A DNA stretch of 64,000 nucleotides, taken from Scilla litardierei. Lineage: Eukaryota; Streptophyta; Magnoliopsida; Asparagales; Asparagaceae. Position 1 is the stretch's first letter. Every line of letters starts with the position of its first letter. Location: NCBI GenBank assembly GCA_030789695.1, contig JAULAV010008712.1, positions 1 through 64,000 of the forward strand, in the 5' to 3' direction. A model generated the notes under the pieces. It did no database searches. It was not told the origin of the DNA and saw only the letters and a list, made by a program, of their open reading frames with translations. Shown here piece by piece: positions 32,531 through 44,555 of the stretch. A program made the position numbers and the translations under genes.

Positions 32531-33545
32531 TGTTACGCCTATTTGGCCGAGGCCCGGAAGACACAAGCCCAGAAACCCGACCTCCGGTCAAGAGCCCATC
32601 TGCACACTCGGGCCCACTCGATAAGGCCCTATGGGGGACTCCCCCCAAATGTCGATCCGACCCGGCCCCGGTAACATACGGGTCACTCACCCACTCCAGC
32701 GATAACCGCTCACTCGATCCCACTACCACTTAATGGCAGTAATGGGGAGAGGCTGGCGTGGCGCAGGGAGCGGCGACGGGGGGCGGATCGAGGGGGCACG
32801 ATTGGGGGCGGACGAGCGACGTGGGTCGGGGGGAATCACGGCGGAGGTCTATAAAGGGGCTAGGAGGACAACAGGACAAGGGACCGCATCTCAGGTATCT
32901 AGAACCTAAGGTACTCCATCAACGACCTAGTTCCCCTATATCATTTCCTTCCTCCCCCGCTCGCGCCGTGGGACGCCGTTCCGATCTCCTCACGAGTCGA
33001 ACCGTCTCCGCCGGGCCTCCTCTTTCAGATCTCTGTCTGACTTAGGCATCGGAGGGGTTTTGGCCGGAACCAAGGTCCGGCCCCCCTGACGAGTGTTCTC
33101 GTCTTTGCAGGAGGATACCCAATCAACGGGCCGAGGCTTTCCCTCCGCCCTTCGCCAACCACACAACAAGCTGGACGATTGAGGCTCCCCCTCGTCGACC
33201 GACCACCGAGGCCGAGCGTCTCGACCCGGGCCGAGGCTTCCCCTCGCCCTTCGCCGAACACGCATCTAGCTGGATGACTGAGGCTACCCCTCGTCGTCCT
33301 ACCTCCGAGGCCGTGCTCGTCTGTCCGAGGCCGAGCGTCTCAACCAGGCCGAGGCTATCCCTCGTCCTACCAACGACCGAGGACCCCGAGACGACCCAGT
33401 CGACGGGCTTCACGTCGTCGGCAGACCCGATTCGAGCCTCTACATCACCAACTTGACTCGCCCGAGGGACCCAAGCGGGCCCCTTGACCACGTTGACCGG
33501 GTTATCCACGGTCAACGCTTTGTAGTGAGAAAACACTCTGAAACA
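32531..33545 (+). repeat. 3' LTR of element D
   Basis: 1015 bp. It retains nine bases (aaccaaggtccgg region near 33069) missing from the 5' LTR. Followed by ACATA. Confidence 0.94.
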
Positions 33546-33550
33546 ACATA

Positions 33551-33796
33551 AAATTTGAGGAAGAGTTTTAATGGCTATCCTAATAGTCCATGAGGCAATT
33601 TTAAACAATTTAAAATTTGCATGGTGTCAAAAATTATCTTATAAAGTTTGAAATTAATATTAATGGCTAACCTAGCAAGTCCTTTCTTGTGTCATCAAAA
33701 TAAAACAAGAATATCCATTAATCCTAAGTATCACATAATTAAAACATACAGTTTAAAAGTAGTAAAAGAACAGAGTAGATCTGGCTCTGATACCAC
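33551..33796 (-). promoter_or_regulatory. Element B leader and primer-binding site
   Basis: AT-rich leader resuming after D. The minus-strand TGGTATCAGAGCC (33795-33783) next to the right LTR is the standard initiator-tRNA-Met site of Copia elements and sets B's orientation. Confidence 0.88.
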
Positions 33797-36061
33797 TGTA
33801 GGGATTTTCAAGGTCCATTAGAGCTAATTTTATTTTTATTCGTCCTAAGTCGGACGAACAAAATTAAAATAAACTGCGGAAAAATAATTTATTAAACTAT
33901 TTAATAAATATAGCCCTAAGGAAAAATTACCTAAGCCAGGAAATCTACTGACTCGAGTTGGGTCTGACCAACTCGAGAAAGTTCTAACTACTAATTTAAA
34001 CAAAATGCATATTAATTGACTCACCTGGAATCTTGCCCTGGAGCAGGCAAGATGTTCCACACCGTCTTGAGCTCCATCATCTGAGCCGCCTCCCGAACTG
34101 CATTGCGTCGCTCCTCGCCACGAACTGGATCAGCTCCCGAAGCACACCTTGCCTCCAAGCCCATCACTAGCCGTAGAAAGTTTCACTTGAGTAAACCCGC
34201 GTCGTAGACTTCCGAATCAGATTCGGACCTCCCCGTTGCCTTGCTAGGACTCGGTAGGAGAACAAGAAAAATTTATAGAGGGAGAGAATAAATTTAAGTA
34301 TCGATTAAGTTTGCTCAAATATTCAGGAGCTCCTTAATTGGTGAATTGGTGCAAGAAATAAAGGAGGGAGTGCCCACCTATTTATATAGGAGGCCGGCTC
34401 CACTTCTTTCATCATGAGCAATGTGGGACAAAAATTATGAAGAGGTTTTAGGATTCAATTTAATTGAGTTAGAAAGGCTTTCACAAAGTCTAATCTTTAA
34501 TCAATTAATCCTCACTCACCCTCGAGCTTCAGAGATGATACAAGTTATCATTTCGAAAAGCTAGTGATGGTGAACGCGTAGGAACAAACGGCGACGAAAA
34601 CCGAGTTCGTTTGACCCCTCAAACAATTGCTCAAAGTTGAGCACAAACCCATGTTTCGTAGCCGTCAAGGGTTTCAATTAAACCCTAATGAAACGACTTA
34701 AATTGCAGGCGGCCCGCTAAGCTTAGCGGGCGCGCCTGCCTTAGGCAAAACTGGGCGCGCCCGTTAGTGCGCACCTGTGCGGGCGCACGGCCCGCTGCTC
34801 CCAGCGGGCGGGCCCGCTGGGTCAGCGGGCCGCGCCCGCTGCTCCCAGCGGGCTGAGCCCGTTGAGAGCAGCGGGTCGCGCCCGTTTAACCCAAGTGGGT
34901 TTATCCCACTTTCCTTTGCCCTTTTCTTTCGTTTGTGAGCTCATACGAGCTCCGATTCCTGCACGGTTTGATCCTCTGGATTCCTTACGAAATCACCTCC
35001 ATTCCCGAATGCTCCAAATTTACAACCAACTTGTGAATTTCTTATTCTCATTACATCTCATGATTTCCTCTATACAATCTATCTTGTTACTACGACGTGA
35101 ATGTTACTCGGTGTGAGACCCTACAGCCTGACCCTTACTACAGGTCGAGACTCGAAGTCTCAAGACGACAGTGACTACTAGCAGCAGGTGTCGTCCCTGT
35201 TTCAAGATCATCGATTACGTGATTGGCTCGTTGGCAAGATGCCGACGGGATCAACCTGACTGTGACTGTGATAATTTCCGCAGTTTTAGTCCCTTCGTCA
35301 TAACTATGTCACTTGACTAGCCTAGGGTATGGAATACTATCAACCCTATTAGCTAGCAATGGCTAGTATACGTCGGTCTCTGGTACATATATGTTGTACA
35401 CGTTACAACATACCTTGGCCAAGGTTTTACCGAGAGCCGTACTAACCTGAAACACTAACTTCCCATTAACGGAAGAGACGAATCCTCTGTTGATCACTAC
35501 TTAGCTCATATGCTTCGAGTGTTACCCAGCCTAAGATCTTTCAGCAAGCCTAGCCTCGAAGCTAGATCTTTAGACCTAAGTGACACTGTTCACACATAGC
35601 CTCATACAATGATCTCAAGTCCTAAGGACCAACTTACCTATTATCACTTAGAGTTATTAATGATAGTATAGTTAATGTTGAACCATTTAATAACTCTATG
35701 TTTGGGTCGTTCAGTGGACTCATTCTTTAGTGAGCACCTGCATCCTGTCTCCGACTTCGCCAAGTCATTTGGTTATGAGACCAACCAGTCAAAGACGCAA
35801 TGGTCTGTCCAATGTGCCGATATCCCTTATCTCGACACATCTATGACCACGAACGCTTTTAAGATCCAAGCTACTATCGGTCAGAGATTTCTCATAATCG
35901 TAATCTACATTGCGAAACATGTGTGACCTGACTTTGAATCCAAGGGAATAATCCAAGTAATGAATAACTCAGAAAATATATTTACCAGAAAGAATACTTT
36001 CTTTTTTTTGAACAAGACGTTTATAAATATAAATAGCCACGAGGGCATACATTTCTCTACA
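33797..36061 (-). repeat. 5' LTR of element B (right copy)
   Basis: 2265 bp, TATA at 34379-34388. It is shorter than the left copy mainly by a 24-bp deletion in the GC-rich palindromic block near 34795. Confidence 0.95.
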
Positions 36062-36066
36062 AGGGT

Positions 36067-38488
36067 AACCCATAAATCCTGAGGTAAATTCACCGCAGGC
36101 GAGGACAGCTCCATAGCCCGCCCTAGGGCCGGATCTTACCCCCCCAACGGGCGATAATCTAAGTACTCGTGTGCGAACTATAGAAGAGTTCTTGTAAATT
36201 TAAATGAAAACATTTATCCTTATCAAAGTCGCTTTAACTTTCTGAGAATGCCATAGCATGAAACGATCACCCTGCCAAGGGCCAGTCGAGCTCACGAAAC
36301 GGGACCACCCCTCGCGGCGGGGAAAGTAGGGACAGAACATCACACTTCCCCCGTACTAACTTAGGACGCCCAGTAAGTATACACCCACAGTTCGAACCCC
36401 CCGATACCAGGAGGGGCCGACGCTTCAAAACAAGACCCCTCGCCAACTAAAATCAGCGATACCTTTCAGACAAAGGGGAAAGGGTTGAACTAAGGCCTGC
36501 TCTGCGGGGCCACTTCCGCCTGAGGCAAAATCCACTTGCGACGGACACCCAGGGGTCAGCCATACTATGGTTAGCCCCTGTTCGTGATAGGGCGGCATGT
36601 CTCATCCAGATCGTATGCGGTGATTCTCCGTCCCGCCCAAAGACAACACGTAGACAATCAACATCCCCTTCCCCTGGACCTCGCGCTCCCGGACAAGTGA
36701 ATGTTGGGGGCAGTACTTGTACTCACGCAAGAAAACAAAATAGGTAACACCAGCGATAAAACACGGCAAAGACCGGCTTTCCAGGGGCGACACGCTCACC
36801 TTGGTAGGGGCTAACCGGTTCGGACCGCACAACGGCCACGATACCCGAGGCCGGCCACCCAAACCACGTCTAGATTCCCCCACCCCATTTAGGCCCACGA
36901 TCCTCGAAAACTCGAACCTAGGAATAAGGACAAGGGCACATAAACTGGGGCGGACCGGTCGCAAACCAGGAACCGTGAAACAATACCTATCGGGTATACG
37001 CCTGGTCCCGATAAGGCAGCGCCACGATGCGACTCGATGAAACGAAAGGACGCTCGAAAAACACGCCATCAGCAGCAACACGCCCCCCGAGAGGCCAGGA
37101 CAGACGAACCGTGTCAGATGCCGCCAGGAAAAAGCGGTTCCCAAAGCGCGTGATTCGGCGGAGCCCATTAATGGCGCTAGTCCCTCACATTATCCAAGGC
37201 GAACCCTTCCGTAAAATCCCTCTATAAGTACCCCCCCCCCTTCAGAGTTTAGGGAGGAGGAGAAGAGATGCGAGAGGGAATCGCATCCCCTCACACAGGG
37301 TATGAAAAAGCCCTGGACGCCCCCACCGAGCTACGGAGAAGGCCGATGTCCACCGACGGACCTCACTTCCCCCACCGGTGACCGCTTCCACTCCACGACC
37401 TCTGATAGGATATTCCCCTTACCCATGGGAAGTCCCGCCTGCCAGCCTTCCTCCTGCTCTTAACCCGATGAAACAGCCAGTCCGGAAGACTAGCAGCGGG
37501 CCGCCACGCCCCAATTAACATCCACCCCATGACGATCCCCACCGGGTGTGAGGGTGGAAACCCCCAAACGGGTCTCCAAACGACCCACCCGCCTGCCCCC
37601 AACCTTCCCCGCGAGGCCGGCCCATCGGACTCCCCCCCGGAGGGCGACGCCACCACCTCCACCTCGTCCTCCGTCCTCTCCAGGGTTCCCCCTCGATGTA
37701 CGGGGTCCCCGGCGAGGCCGGTCAACCATCCAGCATGGCGACGACGAGACAGAATGTGATGAAGCAAGGGAGGGGAAGGAAGGAGGTCCACCCGGCAAAC
37801 GAGGGTCAGCCCTCTCGAGGGGGGTCCCCGCAGGGCTGCATCCCCGAGGAAGCCAAACGGTGACTCATGACACGTCAGCTCCCCCCGGACAGAAAGGCAG
37901 AAGGAGTTCAGCGGTCGGCAGAAAGGAAGGCCGCCCCGCAACAGGGACCCGCTCACCCCGATGCAGCGGGCGACGAGTTAAAACAACCTCCCGACCCGAC
38001 AACGGGATTGGTCACACCTGCCCTATTGTTGTAAATACCATCTAGATCTCCTGTAAAGGCTGTTGAATAATATTCCTCCGAACGGACTCCTCACCCTAAG
38101 CCCAAGCGCACAATAGCTAGGAATTGCACCAGACACAGGGCGGCTAGAGCCCCGCAAAAATAACAACCACGTCCAGTAAACACATCACAACGAAATCCAT
38201 GGCCTTCTCGATAAAGCCGGGTTCCCCCAAAGTCCGACCCAGCCGCCACACACAATGGCACGTCGTTAAGGGGCAACGCCCCTCCCTAAATCGTAGTGCC
38301 CCACCTCCCCGCTTTGCTCCCCCTCGGGACGAGATCTCGCGATCCCGCAACAGTGGGCAAAACTCCGCGGGAGCCGCGTTGCCACTCCTGAGTGCAGACC
38401 CAAGTCTGAACCATGTTAGAAGGGAGGTAGGGTTACGTCATTCGAGCCGAGCTGGGCCTCCACCTCGCACTCGAATGCCAGGAGAAAT
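36067..38488 (+). other. Element A 3' noncoding region resumed, second duplicate copy and PPT
   Basis: It continues A after the AGGGT duplication. 36067-36600 holds nothing I recognise. About 36870-37900 is the diverged partner of 10372-11150. 38040-38480 is noncoding. The purine run AGGAGAAA (38480-38487) just before the LTR is the likely plus-strand primer. Minus-strand open frames of 188 and 197 codons have no recognisable domain. Confidence 0.7.
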
Positions 38489-39674
38489 TGTTAATCGTAG
38501 GAGTTCGACTCCCGCCCAGAACCACTGATATACCTCATTGACTCACCCCACTGCAAAAGGACCGCCGGCCTGGAGGTCCGAGGCTACGTGGGGGTGGGTG
38601 CACCTCACGGTGCCCCCCTCCCGGCCGAGGCGTACAACCGCATTCGCTCGGCCTGCCAAGGGCAGTGCGCCTGGGGAGCACCCAGACAGTGCCGCCTGGG
38701 ATGCTGACAGAGGCACGTGCATATCCCTCCTTGCCAGCGGTCCACAACCCACGACCGAAAAGGTGCACGGCCGGGCCGGACAACCCCCGAACAGGATGAC
38801 CCGGCGGGTCCCCACGAACCCAGCCACCGGGGATAGCATTGCCGGACCTTTAGTTCATCACGCACGACAAACAACCTAGTGTAAGGACATGACTGACACT
38901 AACGCCGCCCGACCGTCTGACAAAGCACCCCGTGGCCGTTGAGCCCCCTGACACTTAATGCTTTCGGCCCTGACACCCGAACAAAAGCGCCCCTGGCCGC
39001 TGAGCCCCCTGACACTTAATGCTTTCGGCCCTGACACCCAGACAAAAGCGCCCCTGGCCGTTGCGCCATTTGACAAAAGCGTGGCTGACACTCCTGTTCC
39101 TGACATCCTCGTCTGAAGCTTCCACTGACAGCAGGGCCAGCTCAGCACGTCGAGTCAGTATGCCAGGTCAGCCCCACCTAACCGCCTCCCATCAGGTATA
39201 AATACCCCTTCACTTCTTACGGTGGAGGGGTTGGCAAATTCTCTCTGAATCCATTATTCACACACGAGAGCAAAGGTCGTCCATATCTTTGTTCTCCCAC
39301 ATATAGCTCGTCACGTACGGTCGACACACGCTCAGTCCAACCTGCGTGCCTAGCCCCCGCTTTAAGTCCAGTTACTAACTTAGGCATCGAAGGGGCTAAG
39401 GGTTGGACCCCAACCCGGCCCTTCTGACGAGTTGCTCGTGGTGCAGGGTAGCTCGCCCCTTGGTCGACATCCGCCTTCGGCTCCCGCCGCCCGATCCTCC
39501 TCCGCCGCGTCCGATGAGATTTGACTCCGTGGCCTCCCTCGTCGGCAAGTTTAGCCTCTTCACCCCACTAATCACTTGTTAAATAGCCCATCTAAATCCT
39601 CTTATCAATATAACCACCGTGCCCTTGGTTCCCCTCAATACAAATTCATTGTACGCGTGTTCCACCCCGCAACA
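38489..39674 (+). repeat. 3' LTR of element A
   Basis: 1186 bp, matched to 2394-3581. TATA at 39197-39204. Followed by AAGAT and the satellite. Confidence 0.95.
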
Positions 39675-40988
39675 AAGATCTATATATTCAATGAAATGTA
39701 GAAAATAGCTCGGAACACAGAAAAATCTGCAAAAATGTCCTTGAAACCGGGAGATCGATATTTTCAACTAAAAAATAACAGTAGACAAAATTTGTCCTTT
39801 AAAATCATATCATTTAAAATAAAGATCCATATTTTCTAGAAAATATCGAAAATACCCCTTAGCTTAGAAAAATACGCAAAAATATCTGTTAAAACCGGGA
39901 GATCGCCATCTGCAATTTGAAAAATAAGAAAAGACAAAATTAGGCCAAAAATTCATATCATTTAATTAAATGATCTATATCTTTTAGAAAATGTGGTAAT
40001 TAGAATGCTGCGGAGAAAAATCCGCAAAAATGTATGTTGAAATCAAGAGATTGCATCTTCAACTGGAAAAAATTAGAGAAGCCAAAATTAAGCCAAAAAA
40101 TCATTTCATTTAATAAAAATATCAATCTTTCAAAAAATGCAGAAAATAACCACGAGCTCAGAAAAATCCATAAAAATGTCCGTTGGAATCAGGACATTGT
40201 CATCTTCAAATTAAAAAAATAAGAAAATGCAAAATTAGGCTATAAAAATCATATCATTTAATATAAATATTCATATGTTACTAAAAATTTAGAAAATGGC
40301 CTGGAGTTTAGGAAAATAATCAAAAATGCCCCTTGGAAACATGAGATCGCAATCTTCAACTAAAAAAATAAGAGAAGACAAACTTATGCTATAAAAAATC
40401 ATATCATTTAATGAAAAGATCTATTTCTTACATAAAATATAGAAAATACTCTGATCTCAAAAAAATCCGCAAAAAATATCCGGTTGAACAGAAAGATCGG
40501 TATCTTCGACTGAAATATAAGATAAGATAAAAATTATGCGATAAAAAATCATATCATTTAATGAAAAGATCCATTCTATAGAAAATATAGAAAATAGCTC
40601 CGATCTTAAAATCCGCAAAAATATCCGTTGGAACTGGAAGATCGCTATCTTCAGCTGAAAAATAGGAGAAGACAAAATTATGCCAAAAATCATATCATTT
40701 AATAAATAGATCCATGTCCTTCAAAAAATGAAGAAAATAGTCACGCGGTCAGAAAAATTCCCAAAAATGTCTGTTGCAACCGGTAGATAGCCATTTTCAA
40801 CTGAAAAATAAGAGAAGACAAACTTAGTCTATAAAAATCATATCATTTAATAAAAAGATCCATAAAATGTCTGTTGGAATAAGGAGATCGCCATCTTCAA
40901 CAGAAAAATCAGAAAATACAAACTTAGGCCATAATAATCATATCATTTAATAAAAAGATCCATGTCTCCAATAAAATGTAGAAAATTG
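39675..40988. repeat. AT-rich tandem satellite, block 2
   Basis: Same family and orientation as block 1. Joining 2393 to 39680 restores an unbroken monomer (aaagat then ctatatattca), so A inserted into a pre-existing array. It includes short or deleted monomers, for example near 40860. Confidence 0.95.
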
Positions 40989-42849
40989 TGTAATGCCCTG
41001 CTAAGCTACTGCACAAGTACTAGAGGGGGGTGAATAGTACTTTAAAATAACATGGAGTATAATTCCTAATTACTTGCAAACTCTACCAAACAATGCGGAA
41101 AAGTAAATGTTAGACAACAAAGAAACAATCGCAAACAACGATATTACTGGGTTCGGATCCACCCAAGTCTCCCCGACTTGTTCCCGGTGATCCTACGTCC
41201 CAACCACCCGGATCCCCTCCGGATACTTGAGTTAGAAACCCTAACTCAAGATTTCCACTATGAAATACTTGTGAAGAACCTTCACCAAGTCAAATCATAC
41301 ACAAAGTAATTTGTGACTCCCACAACCCGGGATCACAAACACAACTCTCACAACCGAGAGATAAACACTTACAAACTGAAAGTAAATGAAATAGAATAAC
41401 TTACCACAAAATACCTATGCCTTGAGTACACTTACGAATTAGGGCAAGGATGATTTTGGGGAAGATGAAGGCACCAAACCCCAGCTCCAAGATGTAGATC
41501 AGCGATGGAGAGCTATGGGGTTGTTGGTGACCTAGGATCAAGCACTTGGCTTGGAAGGCTTCACACTCAATGAATCTCTCTTTGGAAGTAAGAGTGAGGA
41601 GAGATTATTGAATGGAATGAAAGAGATTTGAATGGGCTTGGAATGATTTCTCTTGATCTCTAAACTTGCAATAATATCAGCCTTGAGTGCAATGAATGCA
41701 GCTCAATAAGTATTTATAGGATAGAGGAGAGAGAGAAAGAAATTCGAGTCATTAAATGCTCCAACGGCTCTTTTCTGAACTCAACTAGTTGGTCAAAGAA
41801 CAACCACCAACCGACTAGTTCATCAACTAGTCGGTCGGTCAATCAACGTAGACTGACTAATGAGAGAACAGAGAAAAGGTCGAAGTTCAGACAAAAGGAA
41901 CTAGTCGGTCCAAGAAGAGTAGCTGACCGACTAGTTTCACAACTAGTCGGTCGGTTACTTAACTGAGACCGACTAAGAGATAAAACTGAAGTCTGAGCAC
42001 AAATTGATTTAGTCGGTCCAAGAACAAATGTTGACCGACTAGTTCATCAACTAGTCGGTCGCCAAATGTGCATAGACCGACTAACGATAAACAGTAAGTT
42101 AGGTGAAAATTGGCATGTACAGTAAAGCTCAACTAGTCGGTCCAAGAAGGAAAGTTGACCGACTAGTTCATCAACTAGTCGGTCGATCAATGAACACAGA
42201 CCGACTAATGATAAACAGTAGCTCAGGCTCAAAGTTGCATGTACAGGGAAAGCTCAACTAGTCGGTCACAGAAGCATCACTGACCGAATAGTTCACAAAC
42301 TAGTCGGTCGGTGAGTCAACTTAGACCGACTAACTGTAAACAGTAAAGAGCTTAGAATTGACTGACAAAAACTAGTCAGTCCAAGAAGCTTTGCCGACCG
42401 ACTAGATCACCATCTACTCGGTCAGTTCTTCTTCTTGAACCAACTAACATGCACAAGAAGTCGCGAATCGAAGCGCGAAGCTTCGGGAAAGTTTGTATGG
42501 ACTTCTACTAAGATCCTAGAGCTAAGATAGGAGCGTTATAAAGATTTAAACCGTAAGACCTACTCACGGCTTAACATTCTACGAAAGAAGCTTAAAGACT
42601 ATAAATAAAACTTGACGATACCGTCTTCAATAGCTTCAATCGAATCTTCATGACTTCTAATATGGTCCATAAGCTTCAACGAAGATTTAGGCATACGATC
42701 ACGTGCTTTGAGAAGTCTCGAGATGTCTCTTTGTATGTTCATATGAATTTGGCGACGATCTCCATAACTGCGCTCACAAATTGTTAGTTCATGATATATT
42801 TATGTTTGTTCATCATCCAAACCAAATCCGGGGAGTCCAATATCTAACA
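40989..42849 (-). repeat. 3' LTR of element E (left copy)
   Basis: 1861 bp, paired with 50669-52533. Minus-strand TATA word TATAAATA near 41711-41718. It contains the palindrome-rich array at 41779-42450. Confidence 0.95.
41779..42450. repeat. About 120-bp array of actagtcggtc palindromes in LTR E
   Basis: Six units of roughly 110-125 bp (starts near 41779, 41900, 42009, 42129, 42254, 42369). Each has ccgactagtt...aactagtcgg inverted pairs that can form hairpins. The other LTR has the same array (about 51465-52110). Confidence 0.85.
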
Positions 42850-42863
42850 TTCTCCCCCTTTTT
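42850..42863 (-). promoter_or_regulatory. Polypurine tract of element E
   Basis: Minus-strand AAAAAGGGGGAGAA directly at the LTR boundary. Confidence 0.85.
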
Positions 42864-43814
42864 GGTGATGACAAACCAACATAAATAATAATCAAACATA
42901 ATAATTCAAATGAAATTTACTTACTTCCCCTGCATTGATGACACGTTAATTCCAAATTAAACAATAATAATACGCATCAAGCAGACGAGTAAAGTATATC
43001 AATGAGAATCGATTATTGAAATATCGAATACCAAATGTTGGTTATTGAAATATCGGATTTGAAAATCCATTTATATATCTTAACTCCCCCTGAATCTAAC
43101 ATATCAAATTAGATTCTTGGAATAATGCTTTAAATTATCATTTAGCACATCGTTATTATTATATATCTCCCCTTTTGGCATAAGCAAAAAGAGCGGGAGA
43201 AGATCAACGACAACAACAATGGCTTCAAATTAAAAGCACGGGAGTCGTAGAATACGACGACTGTTCAAGTGACACCAAGGAAAAATACGAAGAAAATCAA
43301 GGCGTGTCAATGAAACCATAGTCGAAAATCGTAAAACGAAATCATAAAAAAAACTCAAATCAATTTTACGGATTGAGTTATGGAATATACTCTCCAATAT
43401 CAACATTCTTGGTTAATTTAGTGCATGGAAAACAATTCTATGTTTTCATAAAGTGAAATCTATTTAACCAAGTTAATATCGTCGAGCGACGAAATTAAAC
43501 ATCAGAGACAAAAAAAATTATCTAATGTGCACAGTAGAATGAAATGTCAACTGCGATGTATATATATATATATATAATATGAACCAGAGTACATCAAAAA
43601 TATACATCACTGACATACAAAAAGCGATCCAACGAACGACGATCAAAATACAACATCATATATCTCAGAACACAGCATATATGGAAGTATCACAAAAACA
43701 TATCGACGTACATCAAAATACATCAAAACATCAAAAAAAACATCCAGAACCACACTCTATCCTACCCAAACTCTCTCACATAAGATGTATCATCCAAGGA
43801 GCATCGGAGAGTCC
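42864..43814 (-). other. Element E 3' untranslated region
   Basis: About 950 bp of AT-rich DNA with no coding signature. It contains a (TA)n run near 43557-43576. Confidence 0.6.
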
Positions 43815-44555
43815 TCAAAGAAGCTCAAGAGGAAGTGGCAGGATCTGCAGCAGTAGCAGGCTCTGCAGGAGAAGTGGTACAGGAATAGCTGGAATGGCAA
43901 TGGGAGCGACGGCAGAAGTCTCAGGCACGGCAGAAGAGACGATCTCAGAAGCAGCAACGGTAGTGGCCTCGGGAGCACCAGTCGGAGCATCCACCGCAGG
44001 AGCGGTGGCAACAGGTGTGCTCTCGGGGGCACCAGCAGACGAAGCAGCAGTAGCATCACCAGAAGTGCCCTCGGGGGCACGAGTAGAAGCACGAGCAAGC
44101 TCCTCAATGTCCTCCTCATCCAACTCATCCTCATCAGAAAAAGACGGAGGAACCTCAATATCAAGGTGACGAGCTATACGACAGAGAATCTCCTCAGAAC
44201 GAGCCTGACGAGACTCCAAACGTCGCAGAGAACGAACGAGCTCGGCAAGAGTGGAAGAGGGAGCAGCTGAGGCAGAGGCAGAGGCTGACGCTGAAGGTGT
44301 CGTCCTCTGAACGTGACGGAGTGCCGTAAGAGACTTCTTGACGGCCGTCGCGTTCAGGGGAGGACCAAGGGGACGCTCATCGTCAGGAGGCAATGTGACA
44401 CGGAAGTGACGAAATACCAGAGTCAACAAGCACGGGAAGGGTATATGAGCCGACTTCGTGGACTTGCGAATACACTCGAAAGAGTCCATCTTATCGAGTA
44501 TAATGCGAGCCCAGTTAATCGAGCTCCCCATGAAAATAGCATATATCAACTTCAA
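43815..44555 (-). CDS. Element E extra ORF (plant-transposon-protein/env-position-like)
   Basis: 246 codons in the sense direction of E, between RNaseH and the 3' LTR, where SIRE-type elements carry a third ORF. The N-terminal 65 residues (FMGSSINWARIILDKM, HIPFPCLLTLVFRHF) resemble the domain annotated as putative plant transposon protein. The middle has a Ser/Ala run and an Arg/Glu helix, then an acidic tract (DEDELDEEDIEELA). The C-terminal half is Ala/Pro/Thr-rich with APEGT/APEST-like repeats and a hydrophobic Leu-rich end. The true start may lie further upstream because the domain begins close to the Met. Function unknown. Confidence 0.6.
   Translation of the reverse strand: MKLIYAIFMGSSINWARIILDKMDSFECIRKSTKSAHIPFPCLLTLVFRHFRVTLPPDDERPLGPPLNATAVKKSLTALRHVQRTTPSASASASASAAPSSTLAELVRSLRRLESRQARSEEILCRIARHLDIEVPPSFSDEDELDEEDIEELARASTRAPEGTSGDATAASSAGAPESTPVATAPAVDAPTGAPEATTVAASEIVSSAVPETSAVAPIAIPAIPVPLLLQSLLLLQILPLPLELL

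Larger units (their letters stand above)
25024..33545 (+). mobile_element. Element D: protease-pol-only Tat-type LTR retrotransposon, inserted in B
   Basis: 8522 bp with LTRs TGTTACGCC...CTGAAACA (1008 and 1015 bp) and flanking ACATA (25019-25023 and 33546-33550). The Gag core and Cys/His cluster are missing. A short N-terminal leader runs straight into protease. Pol is almost intact except for one single-base frameshift and a shortened C-terminus. An antisense spliced gene follows, related to that of C. LTR mismatch is about 1.8% plus a 9-bp indel. Confidence 0.94.
11362..36061 (-). mobile_element. Element B: Ty1/Copia LTR retrotransposon (Tork/Angela-like), inserted in A
   Basis: LTRs begin TGTAGGGATT and end TCTCTACA, flanked by AGGGT at 11357-11361 and 36062-36066. 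Orientation is minus: the PBS adjoins the right LTR (33783-33795) and the PPT adjoins the left LTR (13651-13661). Without C and D it is about 9.0 kb with 2.3-kb LTRs. The Copia order protease-integrase-RT-RNaseH reads leftward. Integrase is split by element C. No Gag or zinc knuckle could be found upstream of protease. RT motifs resemble Tork/Angela elements. LTR mismatch is about 2% plus a 24-bp indel. Confidence 0.93.
2394..39674 (+). mobile_element. Element A: Tat-lineage Ty3/Gypsy LTR retrotransposon (host of nested insertions)
   Basis: Both LTRs start TGTTAATCG and end GCAACA. The element is flanked by a perfect AAGAT duplication (2389-2393 and 39675-39679). The order is LTR, PBS, gag, protease, RT-RNaseH, archaeal-type RNaseH, integrase, long 3' noncoding region, LTR. 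A second RNaseH before integrase marks the Tat lineage. Subtracting element B (24.7 kb) leaves about 12.6 kb, a normal size for this lineage. Gag-pol is disrupted by several stops and at least four frame changes, so the copy is dead. LTRs differ at about 40 sites by my count (about 3.5%), the most of any element here, which fits its outermost position. Confidence 0.95.

Noticed and set aside
36602..37956. Minus-strand frames of 188 and 197 codons in A, partly similar to frames at 10358-11284
   Set aside because: Similarity is explained by the DNA duplication. Frames are not co-extensive and show no domain.
43557..43576. (TA)n run as a functional element
   Set aside because: Simple microsatellite in the E 3' region with no supporting context.
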